Shown here: positions 37,630-47,380 of the stretch, one piece after another
Layout of the letters: every line of letters begins with the position of its first letter
Position numbering within the stretch: the stretch's first letter is position 1
NCBI RefSeq assembly: GCF_000613185.1
Contig: NZ_CCBB010000002.1
Location: 434,001 to 498,000 of the forward strand
DNA from: Mycolicibacterium cosmeticum
GTDB taxonomy: Bacteria > Actinomycetota > Actinomycetes > Mycobacteriales > Mycobacteriaceae
Reading direction: 5' to 3'
Length of the DNA: 64,000 nt
Notes under the pieces: generated by a model
The model's input: the letters and a program-made list of their open reading frames with translations, nothing else
Told to the model about the DNA's origin: nothing
Database searches by the model: none
Position numbers and translations under genes: made by a program

Positions 37630-39096
37630 ATGTCTCATGGTCCGGTAGCCGGCGACGGTCCGTCCGTCTTCGGCGACGAGAAGCACACGTCAGGCACCAG
37701 CGCAGTGCGCATCGCCTCGGTGGCGGCCCTGGGTGGTCTGCTGTTCGGCTATGACAGCGCCGTCATCAACGGCGCCGTCGCATCCATTTCCGAGGACTTC
37801 GGGGTCGAAGGCCTCACGCTGGGCAATGCGGTCGCCTCGGCGCTGCTCGGCGCCGCCGTCGGCGCCATGACCGCCGGCCGGATCGCCGACCGCATCGGCC
37901 GGATCACGGTGATGAAGATCGCGGCGGTGTTGTTCTTCATCAGCGCCATCGGCACCGGGCTGGCGCCGAACGTCTGGGTACTGGTCGTGTTCCGCATCGT
38001 CGGTGGTATCGCGGTCGGCATCGCCTCGGTCATCGCGCCCGCCTACATCGCCGAGACGTCGCCGCCGCGGATTCGAGGCAGGCTCGGCTCGCTGCAGCAA
38101 CTCGCGATCGTGTCCGGTATCTTCCTGTCGCTGGCCATCGACTACGTGTTGGCACAGCTCGCCGGCGGCGCCAACGAGACCTTGTGGCTCGGGCTCGATG
38201 CCTGGCGCTGGATGTTCCTGGTGATGATGGTGCCTGCCGTCGTGTACGGGCTCCTGACGTTCACCATTCCCGAGTCGCCTCGGTATCTCGTTGCCAGCCA
38301 TAAGGTTCCGGAAGCCCGCAGGGTGTTGAGCATGCTGCTGGGCGAGAAGAACCTCGAGATCACCATCGACCGGATCAAGGAGACGCTGGAACGCGAGGAC
38401 AAGCCGTCATGGCGTGACCTGCGCAAACCGGGTGGCGGCCTGCTGAGCCTCTACGGCATCGTATGGGTGGGTCTGGGCCTGTCGATCTTCCAGCAGTTCG
38501 TCGGCATCAACGTGATCTTCTACTACTCCAATCTGCTCTGGGAAGCGGTCGGATTCTCCGAAGGCGACTCGTTCCTCATCACGGTGATCACCTCGGTGGT
38601 CAACATCGTCACCACGCTCATCGCGATCGCCCTCGTCGACAAGATCGGCCGCAAACCACTGCTGTTGATCGGTTCGACCGGTATGGCGGTCTCGTTGATC
38701 ACGATGGCGGTCATCTTCGGCACCGCGTCGCTGGACTCGGCGGGCAAGCCCTTCCTGGGCGACGTGGCCGGACCGGTGGCGCTGATCGCCGCCAACGTGT
38801 TCGTCATCGCCTTCGGCATGTCGTGGGGCCCCGTCGTCTGGGTGCTGCTCGGCGAGATGTTCCCCAACCGCATCAGGGCGGCGGCGCTCGGGTTGGCCGC
38901 CGCCGGGCAATGGGCGGCGAACTGGTTGATCACCGTCTCGTTCCCCAAGCTCAGCGACCACCTGGGGGTGGCCTACGGGTTCTACGGGCTGTGCGCGGTG
39001 CTGTCATTCCTGTTCGTGTGGCGGTGGGTACGGGAGACCAAGGGTGTCTCGCTGGAAGACATGCACGCCGAGCTGCTGCACGACGTGAAGCGTTAG
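37630..39096 (+). CDS. glcP: MFS sugar:proton symporter, GlcP-type
   Basis: 488-residue permease with 12 hydrophobic segments. Sugar-porter signatures: [15 protein letters not shown] at the start of helix 1, GRIADRIGR and DKIGRKP loop motifs, PESPRYL after helix 6, QQFVGIN in helix 7, and a VRETKG ending (PETKG-like). In M. smegmatis the glucose permease GlcP lies near metH and mshC, which supports the name. ATG 37630 has GAAGGA upstream. Sugar specificity is inferred from family and remembered position. Confidence 0.8.
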   Translation: MSHGPVAGDGPSVFGDEKHTSGTSAVRIASVAALGGLLFGYDSAVINGAVASISEDFGVEGLTLGNAVASALLGAAVGAMTAGRIADRIGRITVMKIAAVLFFISAIGTGLAPNVWVLVVFRIVGGIAVGIASVIAPAYIAETSPPRIRGRLGSLQQLAIVSGIFLSLAIDYVLAQLAGGANETLWLGLDAWRWMFLVMMVPAVVYGLLTFTIPESPRYLVASHKVPEARRVLSMLLGEKNLEITIDRIKETLEREDKPSWRDLRKPGGGLLSLYGIVWVGLGLSIFQQFVGINVIFYYSNLLWEAVGFSEGDSFLITVITSVVNIVTTLIAIALVDKIGRKPLLLIGSTGMAVSLITMAVIFGTASLDSAGKPFLGDVAGPVALIAANVFVIAFGMSWGPVVWVLLGEMFPNRIRAAALGLAAAGQWAANWLITVSFPKLSDHLGVAYGFYGLCAVLSFLFVWRWVRETKGVSLEDMHAELLHDVKR

Positions 39097-39437
39097 AGCA
39101 GCCGCAAGCCACCGGTGATCGGGTCGAGGTTCTCGGCGGTGTCGGGTCCGATCGCCGCGCACGTCGGGGTGGGCACCCCGCCGAATTCGGTTCGGCCCGA
39201 ATCCACGATGCCGCGCGCGATCAAGCCCGCGGCCCGCGCCTCGGCGACGATCGCGGACAGCTGCTGTTCGCTGTCCACGCCGACGCAGATCTTGGTGAAG
39301 TGACCGTTCAGCCACTCCACGACGCGGGGATCGGTGAGGTTCTCCACGACGGCGGCGACCGCCGCGTGCGCACCCTGGGCGACCATCTTGCCCTTGCGCA
39401 TGTTCAGATCGGTGCGCATCACGATGACCTGTTTCAC
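39093..39437 (-). CDS. PTH2-family peptidyl-tRNA hydrolase-like protein
   Basis: 114-residue small protein resembling archaeal/eukaryotic peptidyl-tRNA hydrolase 2. The [20 protein letters not shown] segment (20 residues or fewer in each part: [15 protein letters not shown]) is the family's active-site region; [10 protein letters not shown] and [15 protein letters not shown] complete the fold. Bacteria normally use Pth1, so this is an extra copy of unknown need. GTG 39437 or ATG 39461 could start it. It is divergent from hisE and its stop overlaps the permease stop. Confidence 0.75.
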   Translation of the reverse strand: MKQVIVMRTDLNMRKGKMVAQGAHAAVAAVVENLTDPRVVEWLNGHFTKICVGVDSEQQLSAIVAEARAAGLIARGIVDSGRTEFGGVPTPTCAAIGPDTAENLDPITGGLRLL

Positions 39438-39491
39438 GCGCCCATCATGACTGCCCGTCATGACCACCCGTGCAAACCGGGTGGCGCGCGC

Positions 39492-39773
39492 ATGAAAGAA
39501 TCGCAGGTCGTGAAGACCTTCGACGGCCTGTTCGCCGAGCTCAGTGAGAAAGCGCAGACCCGCCCCGCGGGCAGCGGAACCGTGGCCGCCCTGGATGCCG
39601 GGGTGCACGGGCTGGGCAAGAAGATCCTCGAAGAGGCCGGCGAGGTGTGGCTGGCCGCCGAGCACGAGGGCGACGACGCGCTCGCCGAGGAGATCAGCCA
39701 GCTGCTGTACTGGACGCAGGTGCTCATGCTCGCCCGTGGTCTCACGCTCGACGACGTCTACCGGAAGTTGTGA
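39492..39773 (+). CDS. hisE: Phosphoribosyl-ATP pyrophosphatase
   Basis: 93-residue all-helical enzyme of histidine synthesis that hydrolyses phosphoribosyl-ATP to phosphoribosyl-AMP. The MazG-like metal motif is [15 protein letters not shown] with EExxE, followed by EEISQLLYW and a DDVYRKL end. Length matches mycobacterial HisE. ATG 39492 is used; the stop lies two bases before hisG ATG, so they form a two-gene operon as in M. tuberculosis. Confidence 0.95.
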   Translation: MKESQVVKTFDGLFAELSEKAQTRPAGSGTVAALDAGVHGLGKKILEEAGEVWLAAEHEGDDALAEEISQLLYWTQVLMLARGLTLDDVYRKL

Positions 39774-39775
39774 GG

Positions 39776-40621
39776 ATGCTGCGCATCGCCGTGCCCAACA
39801 AGGGCGCGCTCAGCGAGTCCGCCGCCGAGATCCTGTCCGAGGCCGGCTACCGCCGCCGCACCGATCCCAAGGACCTCACCGTCGTCGACCCGGCGAACAA
39901 CGTCGAGTTCTTCTTCTTGCGGCCCAAGGACATCGCCATCTACGTCGGGTCCGGGCAGCTCGACCTCGGCATCACCGGCCGTGATCTGGCCGCCGAATCC
40001 GACGCGCCGGTGCGCGAGCGGCTGGCCCTGGGCTTCGGCTCGTCGACCTTCCGCTACGCGGCCCCGAAAGGCCAGTCCTGGACCGAGGGCGACCTGCAGG
40101 GTAAGCGGATCGCCACCGCCTACCCGAACCTGGTCCGGAAAGATCTCGCCGCCAAGGGAATCGAGGCGACCGTCATCCGGCTCGACGGTGCGGTGGAGAT
40201 CTCCATCCAGCTCGGCGTGGCCGACGTGATCGCCGACATCGTCGGGTCCGGCCGCACCCTCGGGCTGCACAACCTGGTGGCGTTCGGGACGTCGCTGTGC
40301 GATTCGGAGGCAATCCTGATCGAACGCGCGGACAGCGCGCCCGATCCGGCGCGCGACCAGCTGGCCGCCCGGGTGCAGGGCGTGGTGTTCGGGCAGCAAT
40401 ACCTGATGTTGGACTACGACTGCCCGCGCAGCGTCCTGGACCAGGCCACCGCGGTGACACCGGGACTGGAGTCGCCGACGATCGCCCCGCTGGCCGACCC
40501 GGACTGGGTGGCCGTGCGGGCGCTGGTGCCGCGGCGTGAGGTCAACGCGATCATGGACCGGCTGGCCGCCATCGGGGCCAAGGCGATCCTGGCCTCCGAC
40601 ATCCGGTTCTGCCGATTCTGA
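39776..40621 (+). CDS. hisG: ATP phosphoribosyltransferase, long form
   Basis: 281-residue first enzyme of histidine biosynthesis, joining ATP and PRPP. N-terminal [13 protein letters not shown], the periplasmic-binding-protein-like core with DLGITGRDL, and the PRPP signature DIVGSGRTL are clear. The last 75 residues form the ACT-like domain that gives histidine feedback inhibition in long-form enzymes. ATG 39776 follows the hisE stop by two bases. Confidence 0.96.
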   Translation: MLRIAVPNKGALSESAAEILSEAGYRRRTDPKDLTVVDPANNVEFFFLRPKDIAIYVGSGQLDLGITGRDLAAESDAPVRERLALGFGSSTFRYAAPKGQSWTEGDLQGKRIATAYPNLVRKDLAAKGIEATVIRLDGAVEISIQLGVADVIADIVGSGRTLGLHNLVAFGTSLCDSEAILIERADSAPDPARDQLAARVQGVVFGQQYLMLDYDCPRSVLDQATAVTPGLESPTIAPLADPDWVAVRALVPRREVNAIMDRLAAIGAKAILASDIRFCRF

Positions 40622-40651
40622 TTCACCCCGCCACCAGCGCCTGAGGCGTGT

Positions 40652-40657
40652 TAGCGT
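40652..40657 (+). promoter_or_regulatory. -10-like TAGCGT before the DUF4126 gene
   Basis: TAGCGT ends seven bases before ATG 40665, consistent with a leaderless transcript starting the DUF4126-oxidoreductase pair. Confidence 0.35.
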
Positions 40658-40664
40658 CCCCGGT

Positions 40665-41165
40665 ATGACCGTGGTGGTGGTGCTGCTGCTCGCATTGTTG
40701 ATCGGTGTGGTGGCCGGGCTCCGGGCGCTCACCCCACCGGCGGTGGTCGCCTGGGCCGGGGCGCTGGGCTGGATCAACCTGGACGGCACCTGGGTTCAGT
40801 GGCTGACCCATCCCATCACCGTCACGGTGCTCACCATCCTGCTCGTGGTCGAACTGGTCACCGATCAGCTGCCGTCCACCCCGAGCCGAAAAGTCCCGCC
40901 ACAGTTCGGTGCCCGGCTGCTGACGGGTGCCTTCGCCGCCGCGGTGTTGGTCACCGGCGCCATCTATCAGGCCAAGACCGGAACCATCGTCTCCGGTGTC
41001 GGCGCCGGCATCATCGGTGCCGTGCTGGGCACCCTGGGCGGGGCCGAGGCGCGTACCCGATTGGTGGCCCGCACCGGTGGCCGCGACCTGCCGATCGCGC
41101 TGGCCGAGGACGTCATTGCCATCGCCGGCGGGTTCGCCGTCGCCGCCGCTGCCTCGCTGCTGTGA
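40665..41165 (+). CDS. DUF4126 membrane protein (Rv2120c-like)
   Basis: 166-residue protein with four to five hydrophobic segments, starting MTVVVVLLLALLIGVVAGLR. GLRALTPPAVVAW and a Gly-rich GAGIIGAVLGTLGGAEAR (core GAVLGTLGGAEAR) are DUF4126 features. Position after hisG matches Rv2120c. Function unknown. The stop lies two bases before the next start, suggesting cotranslation with the disulfide oxidoreductase gene. Confidence 0.82.
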   Translation: MTVVVVLLLALLIGVVAGLRALTPPAVVAWAGALGWINLDGTWVQWLTHPITVTVLTILLVVELVTDQLPSTPSRKVPPQFGARLLTGAFAAAVLVTGAIYQAKTGTIVSGVGAGIIGAVLGTLGGAEARTRLVARTGGRDLPIALAEDVIAIAGGFAVAAAASLL

Positions 41166-41167
41166 CC

Positions 41168-42547
41168 ATGGCAAGCGAGACAACGTCTTTCGATGCGATC
41201 ATCATCGGCGCGGGCCAGGCCGGACCGCCGTTGGCCGGCCGGCTGACCCAGGCCGGGCAGCGGGTGGCCGTCATCGAACGGCACCTGGTCGGCGGCACGT
41301 GCGTCAACAGCGGATGCATCCCCACCAAGACGCTGGTGGCCAGTGCGCACGCCGCACACCTGGCCCGGCGCGGCGCGGAGTACGGGATCGGCACCGGCGA
41401 CATCAGCGTCGACATGGCAAAGGTGAAGGCCCGCAAGGACAAGATCATGCTCGACGACCGTGCGGGCGTCGAGAGCTGGATCGAGGGGATGGACGGCGCC
41501 ACCCTGATCCGCGGCCACGCCCGGTTCGTCGACCCGCACACCGTCGACGTCGACGGGGTGCGGCTGACCGCCGATCGGTTCTATTTGAACGTCGGCGGCC
41601 GCGCCGCGGTGCCGGACCTGCCGGGTCTGGACGGCATCGACTATCTGACCAACGTGTCGATCCTGCAGCTGGACACGGTGCCCGCGCATCTGGTCGTGAT
41701 CGGCGGCAGCTATATCGGCCTGGAGTTCGCGCAGATGTACCGCCGGTTCGGCGCGCAGGTCACCGTCGTCGAACGGGGCCCCCGGCTGGCTTCCCGGGAG
41801 GACGAGGACGTCTCGGCCGCCATCCGCGACATCCTGGAGGCCGAGGGCATCACGGTGCACACCGATGCGGCGGACATCCGATTCGAGAAGCGGGACAACG
41901 GGATTGCCGTCACCCCGAACGCGGGCGTCACCCCCGTGGTCGGCAGTCACGTGCTGGTGGCCGTCGGCCGTCGGCCCAACACCGACGATCTGGGCCTCGA
42001 GCACGCCGGGGTGCAGACCGACGCCCGCGGCTACGTCGTCGTCGACGACCAACTGCGCACCAGCGCCGAGCACATCTGGGCGATGGGGGACTGTAACGGC
42101 AAGGGCGCGTTCACCCACACGTCCTACAACGACTTCGAGATCGTGGCCGCCAATCTGCTCGACGACGATCCGCGCCGGGTCAGCGACCGCGTCACCACCT
42201 ACGGGTTGTACATCGATCCGCCGCTGGGCCGGGCCGGCCTGACCGTCGAGCAGGTGCGCCGTTCGGGCCGAAAAGCCTTGGTGGGCAAGCGCCCCATGAC
42301 CCGGGTGGGCCGCGCGGTGGAGAAGGGCGAAACCCAGGGCTTCATGAAGGTGGTCGTCGACGCCGAAACCGAGGAAATCCTGGGCGCCGCGATTCTCGGG
42401 GTGGGCGGTGACGAGGTGGTGCACCTGATTCTCGACGTGATGACCGCCAAGCTGCCCTACACCGCCATCTCGCGGACCATGCACATCCACCCAACGGTCA
42501 GCGAGTTGGTGCCCACGATGCTGCAGGAGCTCACGCCGCTGCAGTAG
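41168..42547 (+). CDS. FAD-dependent pyridine nucleotide-disulfide oxidoreductase
   Basis: 459-residue flavoprotein of the glutathione-reductase/mercuric-reductase superfamily. FAD motif IIGAGQAGPPLA, redox-active disulfide GGTCVNSGCIPTK, NAD(P) motif GGSYIGLEFA, second FAD motif WAMGDC, and C-terminal dimer region MHIHPTVSELVPT with the base His-Pro are present. There are no N-terminal metal-binding domain and no C-terminal Cys pair, so it is not classical MerA. It may reduce a low-molecular thiol or quinone. It overlaps the convergent flavodoxin-like gene by 17 bases. Confidence 0.88.
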   Translation: MASETTSFDAIIIGAGQAGPPLAGRLTQAGQRVAVIERHLVGGTCVNSGCIPTKTLVASAHAAHLARRGAEYGIGTGDISVDMAKVKARKDKIMLDDRAGVESWIEGMDGATLIRGHARFVDPHTVDVDGVRLTADRFYLNVGGRAAVPDLPGLDGIDYLTNVSILQLDTVPAHLVVIGGSYIGLEFAQMYRRFGAQVTVVERGPRLASREDEDVSAAIRDILEAEGITVHTDAADIRFEKRDNGIAVTPNAGVTPVVGSHVLVAVGRRPNTDDLGLEHAGVQTDARGYVVVDDQLRTSAEHIWAMGDCNGKGAFTHTSYNDFEIVAANLLDDDPRRVSDRVTTYGLYIDPPLGRAGLTVEQVRRSGRKALVGKRPMTRVGRAVEKGETQGFMKVVVDAETEEILGAAILGVGGDEVVHLILDVMTAKLPYTAISRTMHIHPTVSELVPTMLQELTPLQ

Positions 42548-43133
42548 CCGCCCGGCCGGCCTTGAACTGGCCGGTGACCACCGCCACCCGGTGGCCCAGA
42601 TGCTCGCAGGTGGCCACGTCGGCGGGATGGACCTGGTCGGGGTCGGCGTCGACGTCGGTCTGGGTGCCTGCGCCCAGCCAGAAGCCGAGCCGGTTCAGGT
42701 CGTGTTCGCTCCCGCGGGCGCTGTTCCAGCCCGCACCCAGACCCAAACTCACCCAATGCATGTGGTGCTGCGCGGCGAAGACCGACAACGAGATCAGGGC
42801 GGCCATCTTGTCACCGCTCTTGGCGCCGGAGTTGGTGAAGCCCGCCGCGATCTTGTCCCGCCAGGCGCCCTCCATGCAGCGCCGGCCGGTCTGCTCGGCG
42901 AAGGCCTGGAATCCGGCCGACACGTTCCCCATGTAGGTGGGCGTGCCGAAGATGAGCGCATCGGCGGCGTCGACGGTGTCCCAGTCGGCGGGGGTCAGTG
43001 CCTCCACGGGAAGCAGCCGGACCTGGGCACCACCGCGGCGCGCACCCTCGGCGACCGCGTCGGCCAGGGTGGCGGTGTGCCCGAAACCGGAATGGTAGAC
43101 GATGCCCACGTGTGGGAAGGGGTTGGGCGACAT
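42531..43133 (-). CDS. Flavodoxin-fold NAD(P)H oxidoreductase (WrbA-like)
   Basis: 200-residue flavodoxin-like protein. IVYHSGFGHTATLADAV is the FMN phosphate loop, and IFGTPTYMGNVS the isoalloxazine loop. A third region, FTNSGAKSGDKMAALI, is as in WrbA/NQO-type quinone reductases. ATG 43133 is used. It converges with the disulfide oxidoreductase, and both are redox enzymes, but there is no operon. Likely a two-electron quinone reductase; substrate unproven. Confidence 0.82.
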   Translation of the reverse strand: MSPNPFPHVGIVYHSGFGHTATLADAVAEGARRGGAQVRLLPVEALTPADWDTVDAADALIFGTPTYMGNVSAGFQAFAEQTGRRCMEGAWRDKIAAGFTNSGAKSGDKMAALISLSVFAAQHHMHWVSLGLGAGWNSARGSEHDLNRLGFWLGAGTQTDVDADPDQVHPADVATCEHLGHRVAVVTGQFKAGRAATAAA

Positions 43134-43143
43134 GACATCTCCT

Positions 43144-43644
43144 TCAGTTCGTGATGGTGTCGGCGACTTCGCGGTAGCGCTGCTGCCAGTCCGGCAGCGG
43201 TTGCCCGGCCAGGTGTGCGGTGAGCCGGTCGAGGAAGGCGTGGGTGCCGGGATGGAAGCCCCTGGCGCCGGGAACCGACAGACCGCGGTGGGTGAAGCGC
43301 AGCAGCGTGCCCTCGCCGTCCCGGCTCAGCTCGTAGCGCACCACGCCGCCCTTGGCGCCCAGAATCTGTTGCTGCCATTCGTGTTCGAACACGTGCGGCG
43401 GATCCCAGACCAGGATCCGGCCCGTGACCCGGGTGCGGTCGGGCGGATACGGCGGCCCGTTCGGTGTCGTCTCGACCAGCCCGCCCGGGCGGGCGTCGAT
43501 GGTGGTGGCCCCCATCCATCGGGCGCGCTGGGCCGGATCGGTGATGGCCGACCACACCGCTTCTATCGCGTGCGCCAGCCGGCGTTCGAAACGCAGCGTG
43601 GCCAGGTCGCCCTGGACGGTGAGTTCGCCCTCGTGTCGGGTCAT
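43144..43644 (-). CDS. SRPBCC (AHSA1/START-like) protein
   Basis: 166-residue protein of the AHSA1 branch of the START/Bet v1 fold: FERRLAHAIEAVWSAITDP opens it, with HEWQQQILG and a late LLRFTHRGL. Such proteins bind hydrophobic ligands and are often encoded beside ArsR repressors, as here. The start overlaps the ArsR stop (ATGA), so the two are one operon. It may bind the effector or be the regulated function. Ligand unknown. Confidence 0.85.
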   Translation of the reverse strand: MTRHEGELTVQGDLATLRFERRLAHAIEAVWSAITDPAQRARWMGATTIDARPGGLVETTPNGPPYPPDRTRVTGRILVWDPPHVFEHEWQQQILGAKGGVVRYELSRDGEGTLLRFTHRGLSVPGARGFHPGTHAFLDRLTAHLAGQPLPDWQQRYREVADTITN

Positions 43645-43982
43645 CTCGCGCCAGACCCTTCTTCTCCCGATGCTTCGCTCGCCCGGGCGTCCAGGTGCGC
43701 CACGAGTGCGTCGAGGTGCGCCGACCAGAACTGCCGGTACTGCTCGATCCATCGGTCCATCTCGACCAGGCCGTCGGCGCGCAGGGCGTACACCCGCCGC
43801 TGGGCATCGGCGCGGACCTCGACGAGCCCGACCTCGCGCAGGATGCGCAGGTGCCGGGACACCGTCGGCTGGGTCAGCCCGGGCAGGGCGGCGACGAGCT
43901 GACCGGCGGTGCGTTCACCGGTGCGCAGCGCGTCGAGCAGGGTGCGCCGGTTCGGTTCGGCGACGGCCTCGAACACGTCCAT
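43641..43982 (-). CDS. ArsR-family transcriptional repressor
   Basis: 113-residue winged-helix regulator. The recognition helix segment LTQPTVSRHLRILREVGLV is unambiguous. There are no Cys metal ligands, so this is a non-metal ArsR of the type paired with SRPBCC proteins. It probably represses its own operon through the palindrome 19 bases upstream of its start. ATG 43982. Confidence 0.92.
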   Translation of the reverse strand: MDVFEAVAEPNRRTLLDALRTGERTAGQLVAALPGLTQPTVSRHLRILREVGLVEVRADAQRRVYALRADGLVEMDRWIEQYRQFWSAHLDALVAHLDARASEASGEEGSGAR

Positions 43983-44001
43983 GGTTCGAGTATTGCAACT
44001 G

Positions 44002-44013
44002 ATCTATATAGAT
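44002..44013. promoter_or_regulatory. Palindromic operator ATCTATATAGAT
   Basis: A perfect 12-base palindrome sits between the ArsR start and the neighbouring thioesterase-like gene's stop. The size, AT-richness and closeness to the ArsR ATG make it the probable autoregulatory site; it also overlaps possible -10 sequences. Confidence 0.6.
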
Positions 44014-44032
44014 GCAAGTGCATATAGGCCTG

Positions 44033-44830
44033 TCATCGCCGCTGCACCAGCAGCGTCTGCGCCGACGTGCCGATGAAGCCGTGCCGGTCGAAGATCTCCG
44101 CGCTGGTGACGCCGATCCCGTCCGGCCCGATCGAGCCGCGCGAGCGCAGCGCGAAATCGGCACCGACCGGGGCGCGGTGCAGATGCACGGCGGTGTCGGT
44201 GTTCATGAACACGAACTCGTCGGGATCGAGCGCCGCACCCACCCCGTTGGCCGAATCGACCACCAAGGCCAGCCGCTGCAGATCCGTCAGCGGTTCCGCG
44301 TCGACGAGCGGCACCAGCGGGCTCATCCAGGTGACCGCCGCCTGGCCCGGGTCGGTGTGCTGGGCGCGCCAGCTGACCGTCTCCAGGTATCCCGGGGCGC
44401 CCATCCAACCGTGCGGGTTGTCCCGCGCCGGCCCCTCGGTCAGGGGTGGATGTCGGTCGGTGACCGCGTCGCGGGTGTCGCTGGTGGCCAGCAGCCAGGC
44501 GCTCACCGTGGCCACCGCGCGATCGGTCCCGTCCGGCCGCGTGGCCAGCATCTCGGCGTCCACCTTGGCGATGCGGGCACCGGGCCGCACCACCCTGGCC
44601 CGCACCTTCACCGGCGCCACCGGGATGGCGCCGAGGATGTCCAGCAGCAGCCGGCCGACCCGAAGCTCGGGCCGATCGGCGCACAACTCCTCGATGGCCT
44701 TGGTCATCAACGCCAACGGCGGCGAACCGTGTTGGATCGCCGGATCCCAGTTGCTGGCGGTGCCGATGGTGGACTCGAACACGGCGAGATCACCGTCGGA
44801 ACCCGTCCGGCGGTAGTAGCAGTCGATCAT
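44033..44830 (-). CDS. Acyl-CoA thioesterase-like (double hotdog) protein
   Basis: 265-residue protein that resembles the mycobacterial thioesterase-family (TesB-like, two hotdog repeats). RTGSDGDLAVFESTIGTASNWDP (parts: ESTIGTASNWDP), GPPLALM-like GSPPLALMTKAI, and the central DARM-like KVDAEMLATRPDG segment are consistent. ATG 44830 overlaps the RecB-like stop as ATGA, so it is coupled to it. Catalytic residues cannot be confirmed by eye. An acyl-CoA hydrolase role is a family inference. Confidence 0.65.
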   Translation of the reverse strand: MIDCYYRRTGSDGDLAVFESTIGTASNWDPAIQHGSPPLALMTKAIEELCADRPELRVGRLLLDILGAIPVAPVKVRARVVRPGARIAKVDAEMLATRPDGTDRAVATVSAWLLATSDTRDAVTDRHPPLTEGPARDNPHGWMGAPGYLETVSWRAQHTDPGQAAVTWMSPLVPLVDAEPLTDLQRLALVVDSANGVGAALDPDEFVFMNTDTAVHLHRAPVGADFALRSRGSIGPDGIGVTSAEIFDRHGFIGTSAQTLLVQRR

Positions 44831-45654
44831 GCAGGGAACTCCGCAGGTTCGGTGGACGCAGGCCAGCCGGGATACGGCGGGGGAGTGCCGCCGAACTCCG
44901 GGCAGCGGTCGCGGTGGCTGCACCAGTCACACAGCCGCGACGGCTGCGCACGGAAATCGCCTGTCGCACCGGCGGATTGGATGGCCCGCCAGATCGCCAT
45001 CAGGGTGCGTTCGAAGCGCTCGAGCTCCTCGCGTTCGGGGGTGTAGTCCAGTACCTCGCCGTCGGCCAGGTACAGCAGCCGCAGCCGCGCGGCCAGCACG
45101 CCCCGGGAGCGCAGCAGGGCCACCGCGTAGAACTTCATCTGGAACAGCGCCTTGGCTTCCGCGAACGGCACCCGGCCGGTCTTGTAGTCGACCACCCGCA
45201 GCTCCCCGGTGGGGGCGACGTCGATGCGGTCGACGAAACCGCGCAGCAGCGTGCCGTCGGCCAGCTCGACCTCGACCCGCTGTTCGCAGCTCTGCGGGTC
45301 GAACCGGGTGGGATCCTCCAGCCGGTAGTACCCGGCCAGCAGCTTGCGCGCCTCGCCCAGCAGGCCGTCGCGCAGCCCCGGCTCGAGCTCACCGAGTTCC
45401 GGCGACTCCGAGAGCACCCGCTCCCACGCCGGACCGACGAGCTCCAGGGCGGTGTCCTGGTCGCGCTGCGCGGCGGGCAGGCCGTAGAGCTGCTCCAGGG
45501 CGGCGTGCACCACCGACCCCCGCACCTGGGGGATCGACGTCGGCTCCGGCAGCCGGTCGATGGCGCGGAACCGGTACAGCAGCGGACACTGCTTGAAATC
45601 GGCGGCACGCGACGGCGACAGCGCCGGCCGCCGCAATGTCAGGGGCACGCTCAT
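44827..45654 (-). CDS. RecB/Cas4-like PD-(D/E)XK nuclease (Rv2119-like)
   Basis: 275-residue nuclease-fold protein. LSPSRAADFKQCPLLYRFR at the start holds a first Cys, the central GFVDRID and VVDYKTGR are the catalytic Asp and D-x-K motifs, and the end has CDWCSHRDRC, giving the Cys cluster of iron-sulfur RecB/AddB-type exonucleases. Position beside trmI matches Rv2119. ATG 45654; longer readings run antisense to trmI. Likely a DNA-repair exonuclease, partner unknown. Confidence 0.85.
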   Translation of the reverse strand: MSVPLTLRRPALSPSRAADFKQCPLLYRFRAIDRLPEPTSIPQVRGSVVHAALEQLYGLPAAQRDQDTALELVGPAWERVLSESPELGELEPGLRDGLLGEARKLLAGYYRLEDPTRFDPQSCEQRVEVELADGTLLRGFVDRIDVAPTGELRVVDYKTGRVPFAEAKALFQMKFYAVALLRSRGVLAARLRLLYLADGEVLDYTPEREELERFERTLMAIWRAIQSAGATGDFRAQPSRLCDWCSHRDRCPEFGGTPPPYPGWPASTEPAEFPA

Positions 45655-45720
45655 GACGATCAGCCTAGGTTCCGGCACCGACAGCGGTTGGCAGCCGCGA
45701 CGGCGTTTCTGGCAGGCTGA

Positions 45721-46557
<837 letters not shown>

Positions 46558-46560
46558 ACG

Positions 46561-46857
46561 CTAGTCGTCGGTGCTGCGCCGGCACCCGCGGCGCACCGCG
46601 AGGAGCTGGAACTCGGGGTGCGCGGCGACGAGGCGCTCCGCGGCGTCGAGCACCTCGACGGTGTGGGCGCGATCCGCGGCGACGACGGCCAGGCCGATCC
46701 CGGCGCGACGGTGCAGATCCTGGTTTCCGGTTTCGGCCGCCGACACCGCGAACCGGCGCCGCAGCTCGGCGATGACCGGCCGGATCACCGAACGCTTCGC
46801 CTTGAGCGAGTGCACGTCGCCGAGCAGCAGGTCGAATTCCAGCCAGCCGATCCACAT
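46561..46857 (-). CDS. DUF503 family protein (Rv2117-like)
   Basis: 98-residue protein beginning MWIGWLEFDLLLGDVHSLK followed by KAKRSVIRPVIAELRRRF, the DUF503/YlxP signature. Its Bacillus relative YlxP is near rbfA, suggesting an RNA or ribosome link, but this is unproven. ATG 46857 overlaps the upstream stop by one base (TGATG). It converges with trmI. Confidence 0.85.
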   Translation of the reverse strand: MWIGWLEFDLLLGDVHSLKAKRSVIRPVIAELRRRFAVSAAETGNQDLHRRAGIGLAVVAADRAHTVEVLDAAERLVAAHPEFQLLAVRRGCRRSTDD

Positions 46858-47372
46858 CAGCGTGGCGGGGGCGGCGCGGAAGTGTCCTGACCGATGTCCA
46901 GCAGCTGATCGGCGGTGGCCCTGGTGAGCTGCCAGCCGCTGCCGGCGGGCGTGAACTGCATGGGATAGACGAACGGTTTCGAGTCGGGGGCGGCCGACAT
47001 GATGCTGATGGTGGCGACCACGTCGCCCGGTTGGCCGGGCGCCCAGGCCAGGTCGGAGGCGCGGATATCGAGCGGGGGCAGCCGGTTGTCGGCCAGCGCG
47101 TGAGCGAACCGGTCCAGCCCCGCGGCCTCATCGGGCGTGGCGTACTGCACCAGTGTCACCTTCTGCTCAGCGGGAACCGACACATCCGCGAGCCGCGCCA
47201 GCACATCGGTGAGCGCCTCGGGTGCGGGCAACTGGGCCTGACCGGGCGGGGCGGCCACCGAACTGATGGTGGCGGTGGGCGCCGGGGGCACGGGTTCGGG
47301 GCTGCACCCGGACAGTCCGAGCGCCGCCATCGCGATGGCGGCGCCGCGGACTGCTGCCGGATGGCGGTACAC
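46857..47372 (-). CDS. lppK: Lipoprotein LppK-like (MTB12-family domain)
   Basis: 171-residue predicted lipoprotein. A signal peptide ends LGLSGC (lipobox), then a Pro/Ala linker and a C-terminal domain resembling the low-molecular-weight antigen MTB12 family (LVQYATPDEAAGLDRF; GSGWQLTRATADQLL). Position beside DUF503 and mpa matches Rv2116. GTG 47372. It is a relative of the next upstream secreted protein; both end in a similar GWQxxxxxxxxLL segment. Function unknown. Confidence 0.8.
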   Translation of the reverse strand: MYRHPAAVRGAAIAMAALGLSGCSPEPVPPAPTATISSVAAPPGQAQLPAPEALTDVLARLADVSVPAEQKVTLVQYATPDEAAGLDRFAHALADNRLPPLDIRASDLAWAPGQPGDVVATISIMSAAPDSKPFVYPMQFTPAGSGWQLTRATADQLLDIGQDTSAPPPPR

Positions 47373-47380
47373 CGGCCGGA

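Noticed and set aside
41168..42547. Mycothione reductase (mtr) assignment for the disulfide oxidoreductase
   Set aside because: The redox motif fits the superfamily generally, but the M. tuberculosis mtr gene lies elsewhere and no specific signature for mycothione could be recognised.
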